Source: Buddleja alternifolia
Taxonomy: Eukaryota; Streptophyta; Magnoliopsida; Lamiales; Scrophulariaceae
Direction of reading: 5' to 3'
Assembly: GCA_019426215.1 (NCBI GenBank)
Contig: CM033393.1
Location: forward strand, 23,252,591 to 23,316,590
DNA: 64,000 nt
Shown here: positions 11,096-21,301 of the stretch, one piece after another
Position numbering within the stretch: position 1 is the first letter of the stretch
How the letters are laid out: every line of letters starts with the position of its first letter
Position numbers and translations under genes: made by a program
The notes under the pieces: generated by a model
Seen by the model: only the letters and a program-made list of their open reading frames with translations
The model's database searches: none
Told to the model about the DNA's origin: nothing

Positions 11096-14000
11096 ATGCA
11101 GGTACCTAGAGCCAACACCGACGCTTCAGTATGGTACATAGATAGTGGATCATCGAGACACATGACTGGATCAAAGGATCTCTTGATCAACTATCGTGCA
11201 ACCAATGGTCCTCAAGTTATATTCGGTGATAATTCTAAAGGTAAAACTAAAGGTATAGGTATCATGCATAGGGGGAACATCATGATCAATGATGTATACT
11301 ATGTTGAGGGTCTTAAACATAATCTCCTAAGCATAAGTCAATTCTGTGATAAAGGCTTTGAGATTAAATTTTCTAGTGACTTGTGCGAGATAATCGATGT
11401 TAAGACAGGATCTACCAAATTAAAAGGAAGAAGAACAAACAATGTATACTTAGTAGATTGGGATTCAACATTAGATAACAACTCTACATGTTTCGTAGCT
11501 AAGAATCAAAACGAATTAGGTTGGTTATGGCACAGAAAAATGAATCACCTCAATTTCAAAACAATCTCTCAATTAATATCTCTAAATCTCGTAGAGGGAT
11601 TACCTAAAGGTTCCTTTAATAAAGATCGCTTATGTGATGCCTGTCAAATGGGTAAACAAGTTAAATCATCCTTTAAGAAGAAGCTTCATCTATCGACCTC
11701 TCGAATACTTGAATTACTACATTTAGATTTGTTTGGTCCTATTCAAATCATGAGCGTTAGTGGTAAAAAGTATTCACTAGTAATAGTTGATGATTTTTCA
11801 CGCTATACATGGGTAGAATTTCTAGCATCTAAAGATGAAACTAGTGCCAAGCTCACCTCTCTAATTCGTCAACTACAAAACTCAAAAGATCTAAAAGTAA
11901 CAAGAATTAGAAGTGATAGAGGAACTGAATTTACTAACCATATTGTTGAGAAATTTTGTAAAGACTTTGGAATACTTCATGAGTATTCAGCACCTAGAAC
12001 ACCTCAACAAAATGGAGTTGCTGAACGACGGAACAGAACGCTTAAAGAAGCCGCTAGGACTATGTTAGCCGAGTCTAAGCTGCCTCAAAGGTTGTGGGCC
12101 GAAGCTATTAACACTGCTTGCTACACTCAGAACCGGTGTATGATCAACAAGCAACATGAAAAGACTCCATATGAGTTATGGAAGGGACGTAAGCCGAATG
12201 TTTCATACTTTCATGTATTTGGTTCAAAATGTTTCATTCATAACAATGGTTCTCAAAGCCTAAAGACATTTGATCCTAAAGCAGATGAAGGAATCTTTCT
12301 AGGTTACGCCAAAAATGGAAAGAGTTTTCGCATCTTAAATAAGATCAAATCGAAGGTTGAAGAATCCATTCATGTTGTGTTTGATGATGCTAACCAAGAA
12401 CCGAGTAAGGTTAATATTAATGATGCAGGAATTGAAGATTTATCTCAACAAGCGTCACAAATCAATCTGTGTGATGATAGTGATATTGATGCAGATAATG
12501 AAATCATTATACCTAATCCTAAGACTACTCGTAAAGACATCAACGATGACATTGCAAGAAACGCTGATGATCATGAAGGGAATGTTCATCAAGAGCAAAT
12601 TCAATCTACAAACACTGAAGCGCCTACGCAAGGAATTGGTCAAGCGCCTACACAGTTTAATCAAACGTTAGATCAATCCCTTAACTCGTTCCAACCAGAC
12701 AGAAAATGGCTCAGAGACCATCCACCAGAACTAATTATTGGAGATATTGGAGCACCCGTTAGAACGAGAGCCGCTACAATAAATGAGGCCATGTTTGCAA
12801 GCTTCCTATCTCAAATGGAACCAAAGAAAGTGGATGAAGCGCTTAACGATCCAAGTTGGATAGAAGCCATGCAAGAAGAGCTAAACCAATTTGAAAGAAA
12901 TGAGGTATGGACGCTAGTACCAAGACCAACCCACCAAGGGGTCATTGGAACTAGATGGGTCTATAGAAACAAAATGGATGAGAATGGGATTGTGATTAGA
13001 AACAAAGCCAGACTCGTAGCTCAGGGATACTGTCAAGAAGAGGGCATCGACTTTGATGAAACATACGCTCCAGTTGCCCGACTTGAAGCAATCCGCATGT
13101 TTCTAGCGTTTGCAGCATTTAACAAATTTACAGTGTATCAAATGGACGTAAAGAGTGCATTTCTGAATGGTAAACTCCAAGAAGAAGTATATGTGGAGCA
13201 ACCACCAGGATTCATCAACAACCATGGGAAAAGCATGGTTTACAAATTGGACAAGGCACTCTATGGTCTTAAACAAGCACCACGAGCATGGTATGACACT
13301 CTCTCTATCTTCCTTATAGGTAAAGGCTTTTCAAAAGGCAGCGTTGACACAACGTTATTCAAAATTACCCATAATGAAGATATTCTCCTAGTTCAAATTT
13401 ATGTTGATGATATTATATTTGGATCTACCAATAAGCGTCTATGTGAGAAATTTTCGAAAATGATGCAAGATCAATTTGAAATGAGCATGATGGGTGAATT
13501 AACTTTCTTCCTAGGATTACAAGTTAAACAACTCCCTAATGGCATATTCATAAATCAAACTAAATATACTAGAGATATGATCAAGAAATTTGGTATGGAA
13601 AATGCATCACTTTCAAAAATTCCAATGAGCCAAACGCTTAAGCTAGATAGAGACGATAATGGAAAGAAAATTGATATCACTAACTATAGAGGTATTATTG
13701 GATCACTTCTTTATCTTACAGCTAGTAGACCTGATATTATGTTCTCAGTATGCATGTGTGCACGATTTCAAGCTGATCCTAGAGAATCACACTTAATTGC
13801 TGCTAAAAGAATCCTTAAGTACCTAAAAGGCACACAAAATGTGGGCTTATGGTATCCTAGGGATTCTCCTTTTGAACTAATTGGTTATTCAGATGCAGAT
13901 TTTGCAGGATGCAAAATAGATAGAAAAAGTACTAGTGGAACATGTCAATTTCTAGGTGATAGACTAATTTCATGGCATAGTAAGAAGCAACAGTCCATCG

Positions 14001-14347
14001 CTACTTCCACCGCTGAGGCTGAGTATGTAGCCGCTGGAAGCTGTTGTGCACAGATCCTTTGGATGAGGCAACAACTTAGAGATTATGGAATAATCCTAGA
14101 TCCAACTCCTATCCATTGTGACAATCAAAGCGCCTTAGCAATGACTCAAAATCCAGTTCTTCACTCTAGAACCAAACACATTGACATTCGCTATCACTTT
14201 CTACGTGACCACGTTCAAAAGAAAGATATCTCCATGCACTTCATTAGTACAGAAAAGCAACTGGCAGATATCTTCACCAAAGCGCTTAACGAACAACGTT
14301 TTCTCACTTTAAGAAGTGAACTAGGTATGATTGATCTAAATGCTTAA
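11096..14347 (+). CDS. pol: SIRE-1 pol polyprotein, intact (protease, integrase, RT, RNase H)
   Basis: 1083-residue Ty1/copia polyprotein. Protease active site is Asp16 in [10 protein letters not shown]. The integrase zinc domain starts near His146, and its catalytic triad is about Asp211, Asp274 and Glu310, with the D-35-E spacing of integrases. RT spans roughly residues 585-830, with YVDD near 768. RNase H follows ([25 protein letters not shown]). It cleaves the polyprotein, copies RNA to cDNA and integrates it in the nucleus. No stop or frame shift is seen. The ATG lies 14 nt after the gag TAG, and the codon just before it in the pol frame is TGA. That start is chosen because SIRE-2 has an ATG at the same place. 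Confidence 0.95.
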   Translation: MQVPRANTDASVWYIDSGSSRHMTGSKDLLINYRATNGPQVIFGDNSKGKTKGIGIMHRGNIMINDVYYVEGLKHNLLSISQFCDKGFEIKFSSDLCEIIDVKTGSTKLKGRRTNNVYLVDWDSTLDNNSTCFVAKNQNELGWLWHRKMNHLNFKTISQLISLNLVEGLPKGSFNKDRLCDACQMGKQVKSSFKKKLHLSTSRILELLHLDLFGPIQIMSVSGKKYSLVIVDDFSRYTWVEFLASKDETSAKLTSLIRQLQNSKDLKVTRIRSDRGTEFTNHIVEKFCKDFGILHEYSAPRTPQQNGVAERRNRTLKEAARTMLAESKLPQRLWAEAINTACYTQNRCMINKQHEKTPYELWKGRKPNVSYFHVFGSKCFIHNNGSQSLKTFDPKADEGIFLGYAKNGKSFRILNKIKSKVEESIHVVFDDANQEPSKVNINDAGIEDLSQQASQINLCDDSDIDADNEIIIPNPKTTRKDINDDIARNADDHEGNVHQEQIQSTNTEAPTQGIGQAPTQFNQTLDQSLNSFQPDRKWLRDHPPELIIGDIGAPVRTRAATINEAMFASFLSQMEPKKVDEALNDPSWIEAMQEELNQFERNEVWTLVPRPTHQGVIGTRWVYRNKMDENGIVIRNKARLVAQGYCQEEGIDFDETYAPVARLEAIRMFLAFAAFNKFTVYQMDVKSAFLNGKLQEEVYVEQPPGFINNHGKSMVYKLDKALYGLKQAPRAWYDTLSIFLIGKGFSKGSVDTTLFKITHNEDILLVQIYVDDIIFGSTNKRLCEKFSKMMQDQFEMSMMGELTFFLGLQVKQLPNGIFINQTKYTRDMIKKFGMENASLSKIPMSQTLKLDRDDNGKKIDITNYRGIIGSLLYLTASRPDIMFSVCMCARFQADPRESHLIAAKRILKYLKGTQNVGLWYPRDSPFELIGYSDADFAGCKIDRKSTSGTCQFLGDRLISWHSKKQQSIATSTAEAEYVAAGSCCAQILWMRQQLRDYGIILDPTPIHCDNQSALAMTQNPVLHSRTKHIDIRYHFLRDHVQKKDISMHFISTEKQLADIFTKALNEQRFLTLRSELGMIDLNA

Positions 14348-15440
14348 TCATTCGAAACATCATACTTTTGTTAGGCATGAAATTTAGGGGGAATTCACTG
14401 TATGTTATGAAATTTATGGGGAACCTACATAGGGGGAACCTTAAAGGAGCTAACTATACCTAAGTGAATATGACCAAAAATGTTTTCCCTTGCATCGGTC
14501 ATACGCACTTAGCACCATACACTTAAAACCTTTTTGACGCTTATTACACAAATCTGTCTTAGCGTCTGCACTTCTTTCAAAATAAACTAAACGCTTAGCT
14601 TTATTCCCGGTTAAAGCAGTTAGTAAAAAGACCCTTTTAAAAGCAAGCGTACATTACCCTACGCTAAAACGAGAAAGTGGATTAGTCAATCAATGCAATT
14701 AATGCTGACTTGACATTCCTCACCCTTCGCTCAAGAAAACCCATGGGTACTCATCACGTTTTTCAAAGATGGTTCAGCACATGTACACGCGTCAGTACAA
14801 TTACCATGTATCTTAGACGAATACAACCAGCGCTGAATATTTTAAAACAAAAGTAAAACACTACTACCAAGACCTAATGATAAGTACTGGGAAACTGTGT
14901 CCTCATATACACCCTGAAAGGAATAATTCTATATGTTACAATGACCGCTAAAGCACAACATGTTACTTGAAAGAGACTCTCAAGATTTTCAAGCGTCCAC
15001 ATAACACTAAATTGTTTCAAGCGTCATTCTGAATCGGTCCGGACGCTTTAACAAATTTTTGACGGGCATTTGAATAGTGTTCAAAATTATGATTCCCGAA
15101 CAGTTTTCATAAAGAACGTATCCGCTTTTCATGGGCACACGTATCACTCTCAGTCTCTGTTTCAAACTTTTAATCGGACTTCAAAATAGTATATGTGGCA
15201 GTTACTAAAAGAAACCGTGCCTATTTAATCTAAATTCACGTCCACAGTTATATTTTAATGGCTGAGATTTATATTCCTCCACGTGTCAACATCTCAAACT
15301 TCAAACACACCGAACATTCAAATTGAAGTTTCTGCAGAACACAAACACTCTTATACTCTATTACATTCGTGCAAAAACAAGTCTCTCTCTTTTTCAAAAA
15401 CGAAAAATTTTCCTTCGTAATCTCTGTCTACTGCTCACTA
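14348..15440 (+). other. Spacer between pol and env-like gene, with purine-tract copies
   Basis: About 1.1 kb without an open frame. Just after pol are three purine tracts like the one before the 3' LTR: TTTAGGGGGAA (about 14384), ATGGGGAACC (about 14416) and TAGGGGGAACC (about 14430). The rest is AT-rich with many AGCG or CGCT words and no recognisable gene. It would hold the leader or splice acceptor for the env-like message, if such a message exists. Confidence 0.6.
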
Positions 15441-18400
15441 ATGGCACCCAAGAAAGCTACTGCTGGAACCGCTGAAGTTATTGTCAAGATCACTGAAGGC
15501 CTTATAGTTGATTGGAAGTTTCTCTATGAAAACCCCCAAATTGATTTAACGGAAATAATGGATTCTGTAGCAGAGGCTGGGCTTCAGAAATTTCTCACGA
15601 AATACTCGTATATGTTTCCTGAAGAACTAGAATTTTTCTGGAGAAATGCTCGACTGTCTGACGATGAGACTTCCATCACTTGTTTGTTTCCTGTCTCCAA
15701 GAAGGAATCAAAGACGTTCACTCTCTCTGCGGCCTCTATTGCCCAGAATTTCTCTCTACCTAATGCTGGAGCCACTTTAGACACTATCACTGAAGAACAA
15801 ATTCAAGAAGTCTGGACTCAGATTAGCGCTTACGATGATGTTCCATACAAACCGTACTTTGAGAAGAAAGATATAGTGAACAGGTATCGAGTCTTGGCTG
15901 ATTTCTGCAGTAAAAACATAGAATGCAGAGTGGGAACCTTCGACAAAATCAACCCAACCCAGTTCCAGATGATGACTGCCATCCTACTCAAGATAAAAAT
16001 CAACTGGAGCGCCTATATATTCAGCAGGTTCAGAGACAGTCTACGCACTTCAAACAGACCTTATGGTCTAGTTTTAAGTGATCTACTTTTCCGAGCAGAA
16101 TGCACCTCTTCAGCAGGAGTCACCGTGGCCAAGCATAAGTTCTATGGGCCAAGAATCATCAATAATCTTTTCAATCCACCCAAAGTTGGAGGTGCTGCTA
16201 AGCCTCTCTCTGAGCGCCAAGTTGTCCGAGCAGCGTCAGATGAGGAGGCTGAGCGTCCAGATCAGGCAAAAGCCAAACATAATGTGAAGCGTCCCACTGT
16301 CACAAAGAAACGGGCTCCTCGAAAGCCCAAGGCTCAACCTATCAAAAGCGATGAAGATGACGAGGATTCTATACCCCTCATTAGTCGGAAAGATCTGGAA
16401 AAGGTTCTCAAAAATATTGACTTTGAAGAACCTGCAGTTCCACAGACTCAAGCGTTCCCCGCCGAAGGTATAAATGTGAAGCGTATCTTCAAGAGGCGTA
16501 AGCGTCCAACTGCTGCCATCTCTTCTGAGGCTACACAAAGAGATCAAGCCATAGCTGCTGTCCCGATATCATCCTTCGAAACACCAGTTGATGTCCATCT
16601 GGATGTTGATATGACCCAAATTGTGGCCATCGCACATGAAGCTGCCATCGAATCTACAAATCTCGAACCGGATGAACCTGAAATCCCAAGGGCTCAACCA
16701 TTGCTTGCATTACCTAGTACAACAGAGGCACGCTCAGAAGGTCAGAGCGATGCTAACGACGTTGTGATCCATCGACATTTCTTCAAGCTGGATCCCTCAA
16801 AGACTATCGATCACTCAGTCGATTATTTGCCTCCAGCGCCCGCAGAGAACTTCATACCTGCAGGTTACAATGAAGAAAGTCTTATCAATGCCGAAAATGA
16901 TATCGCCAAGCTCATAAAGTTTGATCTGGCTGTACGCAACACTCTCTTTAATACAGCCTCCACCCCAGCTGATGAAGCTTACTACACAGCGCTTGAACTC
17001 GGGAAGACTCCCACACACATCCCGGCTTCCGTCACTCTCCAAGCACAGCGGCAAGGAGGCACGACTCCTAGAGCTGATGTTGACTTAGCTTATTATCTGG
17101 ACTGTGGGACAAGCAAACCCACTGGCTTCGCTCTCCGCGACTACAACATCAGAGTCTATGAGCGTCAGGATCAGCTTCTGAACCCAACGGAAGAGCTACT
17201 AAACAGAGAAGGCTATTCTCACTCTCTAACACTGGTCAAAAGCGAGGAAAACAAGCGCTCAGCTAATCCTCTCCTCCTGTGGAAGAATAAAGGAGTACAT
17301 GCCGGTGAGCGTCCAGTATCCCTGACCGAGATGATTCAACTTGAAACCGATGCATATTTTGACTGCGTCTGGAACGCTAACTACCAACCCGACAGGTATC
17401 GTTTTGAATCCATCTGTGATATTCATCACCAAGGGTTTCGTGCTATACTTAATGCAGGAACTGAGTATTGTATGACTGAGATAAGATGGGCTGAAGCTTA
17501 CATGGGTGACACGTATAAATTTGAAGACTTGGTTAGTGCTCCCCATCTGTTCGGAATAGGGATTCATGATAAAAGGACCAAATTTGCACGCTACATGCTG
17601 ACGCAGCGCCAGCATAGACTTGGACCCGTTCTGAAGCTACCTCTGATCCGCCATCAACCTGAACACCGCTTAAGACAAGCGTTGCACAAACTGGCCAACT
17701 CTTCTCTACGCTTTGATGATCAAGCGTCCACCAGCGGTTCTTCTCCCATGTCCTGTCTGAACTGCACCCCTAGCCACTGTGAAGACAACTTTTCTCTCAT
17801 GATGGCAATTATGCCTCCAGTCTCTCTATTCGACAAAATCTTCACAGACAATCTGCGACAATGGGATGGCTCTCGGATCAATTCTTTCAGAGGATATCCA
17901 CTTCTTCCGTCTATTCGACAAGAAGTCTCCAGTCACTATGATTTTGGTTTATCGCTGCTAGAAAGATCTCAAGCGCTTGCTTCAGCCATCTACCCATACT
18001 TGGAAGAGTATTACCGGCTCCGCGTTCCCGACTCTCGGAAACCGAAGACTCTCCCAACAGATCGGCTAATTGGCTTCTCACAACACTATTGCCCAGATGC
18101 CTTATTCTCCATCTGCAAAGCGCCCTCCAAACTCTTTCCCACTCATGTGCTGGATATCCTCGGGCCACTGTATATCAGGGCACTGGATAGTCCTATCAGA
18201 ACGTTCATTCAAGGTACTTATCTCCCCACTCTACATTTGAATGAACTTCTGCAGACTGCTACGTATCCATATGCAGATGAACCGTTTGCCAGCTTGGACT
18301 TTCGGTTTACGGACTTTAGCCGAATAGAATCAGAATTTCCTGCAGCACCAGCTGAACTGTTACCTGCTCCTGAGCGCTTATTAGAGTTACCTCAAGCGCC

Positions 18401-19349
18401 TCATTCTCCCAGTCCAACTGAATCCGACTCTACTGCATCCACCGAGTCCAACACTGCTCCAGAGCTTCGAGGAACAGTATTTGATCCTACTAATCAAGTA
18501 CCTATTGAATCTCTCAAACACACATCTCGTTTTAAGCCTCAAGTCCGCCCTGCACTTCCCCACGCTCAACCGTCCATGACTGAATGCCTCACTCAAATAC
18601 AGCAACTATCTACAGCTACTCAGGCAAGTCATGTGGCTTTAACCAATGATCTACAAGACCGGTTCACGGCTCTCGAGACCTCTCTCACAGACGCTAATCA
18701 AGCTCAACTCCTGGTCATGAAAGAACATTTCGACCAGCGTCTAACCACTCTTGAGGCCTCTGTCGCTCAGATTGCTGCTCAAGTCAGTCTTCTTACTCAG
18801 CATTTCATACAGACTGATGATGGCAATAAGGGGGAAAAGAAGGGAGAAAAGAGGAAATCGTCAACATCTAAAGATCAAGTTCCTCCTCCACCATCCAAGC
18901 GTCAACACATTGATACTTCTCTCACACTGAGTGCAGAACCAAGGTATCCCTATCCCTCTTGGGTAACCACATCGGTTGAAGCGTCCAATAAGAAAGAAAC
19001 TCCCAGAGTGCTCTATCCAACTCTTCCATTGCCTTCAAGAGCACTGCTTGAACAGTTTGACATTCCTCTTCTCAGAGCATCAATTCCAGAACCAACTGAT
19101 CCAGCAGTATTAGCCTTAGAAAGAAAAATGTCTGACTTCGACCAAACCTTCAGAATTTGCCTACGATACATAGGCATCAGTCCAGAGGAATGGGATAAAC
19201 ACTTCATTGCCTTTAAGGCACGACAAGTTCAAGAAAACAAGCACATAATCAGTAAAGATCATGCTGCAATGATGACGTTAGAAGATCAGATAACTGAAGC
19301 AATCCGTGCTGAAATGACTAAGAGATACAAGATCAAGCCACGATCTTAA
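15441..19349 (+). CDS. SIRE-1 env-like ORF3, intact, 1302 residues
   Basis: Third frame of the Sirevirus, in the position of the env-like gene described for SIRE1 of soybean. The function of such proteins is not established. ATG 15441 (MAPKKATAG) is chosen because SIRE-2 starts at the aligned place (MATPKSSSS); the frame itself is open from 15369. The first 250 residues are the part best conserved with SIRE-2. Then come basic and acidic low-complexity segments, a middle region rich in Arg, Tyr and Trp, a Pro/Ser/Thr-rich part (near 18340-18470), a heptad-like likely coiled coil (near 18570-18810), a Lys-rich patch (18828-18900) and a conserved-looking C-terminus. I see no signal peptide and no clear membrane segment, so 'envelope' is by position only. 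Confidence 0.85.
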   Translation: MAPKKATAGTAEVIVKITEGLIVDWKFLYENPQIDLTEIMDSVAEAGLQKFLTKYSYMFPEELEFFWRNARLSDDETSITCLFPVSKKESKTFTLSAASIAQNFSLPNAGATLDTITEEQIQEVWTQISAYDDVPYKPYFEKKDIVNRYRVLADFCSKNIECRVGTFDKINPTQFQMMTAILLKIKINWSAYIFSRFRDSLRTSNRPYGLVLSDLLFRAECTSSAGVTVAKHKFYGPRIINNLFNPPKVGGAAKPLSERQVVRAASDEEAERPDQAKAKHNVKRPTVTKKRAPRKPKAQPIKSDEDDEDSIPLISRKDLEKVLKNIDFEEPAVPQTQAFPAEGINVKRIFKRRKRPTAAISSEATQRDQAIAAVPISSFETPVDVHLDVDMTQIVAIAHEAAIESTNLEPDEPEIPRAQPLLALPSTTEARSEGQSDANDVVIHRHFFKLDPSKTIDHSVDYLPPAPAENFIPAGYNEESLINAENDIAKLIKFDLAVRNTLFNTASTPADEAYYTALELGKTPTHIPASVTLQAQRQGGTTPRADVDLAYYLDCGTSKPTGFALRDYNIRVYERQDQLLNPTEELLNREGYSHSLTLVKSEENKRSANPLLLWKNKGVHAGERPVSLTEMIQLETDAYFDCVWNANYQPDRYRFESICDIHHQGFRAILNAGTEYCMTEIRWAEAYMGDTYKFEDLVSAPHLFGIGIHDKRTKFARYMLTQRQHRLGPVLKLPLIRHQPEHRLRQALHKLANSSLRFDDQASTSGSSPMSCLNCTPSHCEDNFSLMMAIMPPVSLFDKIFTDNLRQWDGSRINSFRGYPLLPSIRQEVSSHYDFGLSLLERSQALASAIYPYLEEYYRLRVPDSRKPKTLPTDRLIGFSQHYCPDALFSICKAPSKLFPTHVLDILGPLYIRALDSPIRTFIQGTYLPTLHLNELLQTATYPYADEPFASLDFRFTDFSRIESEFPAAPAELLPAPERLLELPQAPHSPSPTESDSTASTESNTAPELRGTVFDPTNQVPIESLKHTSRFKPQVRPALPHAQPSMTECLTQIQQLSTATQASHVALTNDLQDRFTALETSLTDANQAQLLVMKEHFDQRLTTLEASVAQIAAQVSLLTQHFIQTDDGNKGEKKGEKRKSSTSKDQVPPPPSKRQHIDTSLTLSAEPRYPYPSWVTTSVEASNKKETPRVLYPTLPLPSRALLEQFDIPLLRASIPEPTDPAVLALERKMSDFDQTFRICLRYIGISPEEWDKHFIAFKARQVQENKHIISKDHAAMMTLEDQITEAIRAEMTKRYKIKPRS

Positions 19350-19517
19350 CTTTTACTTGTGCCTCTCTCTTTTTAGTTGTAAAATGCCTGTACTGTGAAA
19401 TATATATATAAAATGCATTTTACAGCTGAAACATCTCGTTAAAGCTCAAACTAACTTACTAACTTACGCTAACCTTCAGGTATCTAACGCTTGAACCAAA
19501 TAAGTATTGCCATCATC

Positions 19518-19531
19518 AAAAAGGGGGAAAT
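19518..19531 (+). promoter_or_regulatory. Polypurine tract of SIRE-1
   Basis: AAAAAGGGGGAAAT lies directly before the 3' LTR and is the expected primer for plus-strand cDNA. SIRE-2 has a weaker counterpart at 51383-51392, read on the minus strand. Confidence 0.85.
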
Positions 19532-21296
19532 TGTTAGGAATTTCATATTAGATGTTTTGATGATGACAAATAGGACTTTCTGTTAGACTCCGAAAAGTGT
19601 AAAAGCTTTCATAGAATGTTATGTATAAGTACCTGAAAGCTTATTTATCTTAGGCTTATAGTATTTATCTTTGTAGAATTCCTTAGACTAAGTATGTGAC
19701 ACTAAAACACTTAGGAAAATTCTGGGTGAGTCTACCAAGTGATGAAGGTGAAGATCAAGCGTCTAAAGCTACAATGGATAAAGATATCTTGAAGCGTCCG
19801 TCAAACGCTTTAGGGATTATCCCAGTGCTCAAACTACGAATGGATAACTCAGGCCGAATACTCAACATCAAGTGAAATGACGGAATTCTCAGTGAGACCA
19901 TCAAGACAAGATTGAAGAGTAAGCGTCTAAAATAAAGAAAAGAAAGTCAGGATCAGTCCAAGCGTCTGTCCAATACACGAGAATAACTATTCTCTTCAGC
20001 AAGCGTCCAAAAAGGTTAAACCAACACAACTTATAAAGAACGTAACCTGAAAAAGAATTCAAACCCAAAACCATCCAAAGACTTAGAATAATGCATGAAT
20101 CAAACGGACGAATTATTTCCAACGGAAATAAGACAAGATGCATTAAAAGTCGGATAAGTGCTATTAAAATATAAGCACTATAACTTATGGGCAAGCCATA
20201 TCTTTGACCTAGACTGTCAGATTTATGAAACCAAGACCATGCCTAACCAATTAAATATACCCAAAGTTAGAAATGTCTGAACTCAAGGAATGTTTGGGGA
20301 AACGAGACTCCAACCGAGTCAAACGGACAAAAACCACCAATACCTTATAAATAGCTCTTTCAAAATACAAGAAAGGGTGCGTGACACACAAAAATACCTA
20401 CCTTGTTGAAAGAAAAGCTTACTAAAAATCATAGCCAAATATCCATATAAGCTTTTCACAAATATTCCAGAGACAGTCACCCATATCTCAAATCTCTTGT
20501 TAAGAAGAACCTATACCACCATTGAGATATCCCCAAGTTGTTTGAACTTTCCAAAAACAAACAAACCCGTGACCAAAACCATCAACACCTTTCATCTGAG
20601 TGAGAAAGCTGGTTGACTTGCAAGCAACATTTTTGTGTAAAAGAAGCTTGTTGAAGTTGATCTCTATTGGAGCTGAAATCTGTGTGACCAAGGAGTTCCG
20701 AGATCAAGAGTAACTTGCACCATTTCTGAGTGAAAGAAGCAAGGGGATAGAAGATCTTTAGTGGAGCTGAAATCTGTGTGACCAAGGAGTTCCAAGATCA
20801 TATCCAATCTCCCTCTATCTTGTAGAAGTCTCTGTGTGACTCTTCGATAATCATCATAGTGGAAAACCTCCCTGATAAAAGGAGAAGAAGGACGTAGCTG
20901 GGATTACATCACCCAGTGAACCTTACAAATATCTTGTGTCATTTACCTCTTTAAGCATTCATTGTGTTACTGCTTTACTATTCCTACTGCATACATTCTG
21001 ATAAAGTCTTAAAACAACTAAGCGACTACTTTCGAATAATTAACTGAACGCTAAGCTATAAAATACTTCCGTTGTGCTAACTCTGATTTAGTGATTAAAC
21101 TCTGCCCTACTCTGGTAAGCGTTGAAGTCACCGAGTCTAAGTTAACGTTTTTCAAGCGCCACATCTAGCGCTTAAACTTGTCAAGCGTTCAAATACTTCA
21201 AAGTAATACGAATTTTTAAGAAGTCAAAAAAAGACTTCAGGGTCTATTCAACCCCCTCCCCTTCTAGACCCTTTCGTATACCACTTGGGACCAACA
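19532..21296 (+). repeat. SIRE-1 3' LTR
   Basis: 1765 bp, same ends as the 5' LTR and nearly identical throughout. Visible differences include CTTATAAAG for CCTACAAAG, AAAGGGTGCG for AAAGCGTGCG, CCGTTGTGC for CCGCTGTGC, and the C-run region. It is followed by the target duplication ACTTC (21297-21301). Confidence 0.95.
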
Positions 21297-21301
21297 ACTT
21301 C

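Larger units (their letters stand above)
7183..21296 (+). mobile_element. SIRE-1: complete young Sirevirus (Ty1/copia, SIRE/Maximus lineage) with env-like gene
   Basis: Full element of 14.1 kb: 5' LTR, Met-tRNA primer site, gag, pol, a 1.1-kb spacer, a long env-like frame, purine tract and 3' LTR, flanked by ACTTC duplications. The two LTRs differ at only about a dozen positions over 1.77 kb, so insertion was recent. Pol ([13 protein letters not shown] protease, YVDD reverse transcriptase) and the presence of a third frame after pol place it in the Sirevirus lineage. Gag carries an in-frame stop and an internal deletion, so this copy could not move without Gag from elsewhere. Confidence 0.95.

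Noticed and set aside
15441..19349. Host gene captured by the element
   Set aside because: An aligned counterpart exists in SIRE-2 at the same place and length, so it belongs to the element lineage.
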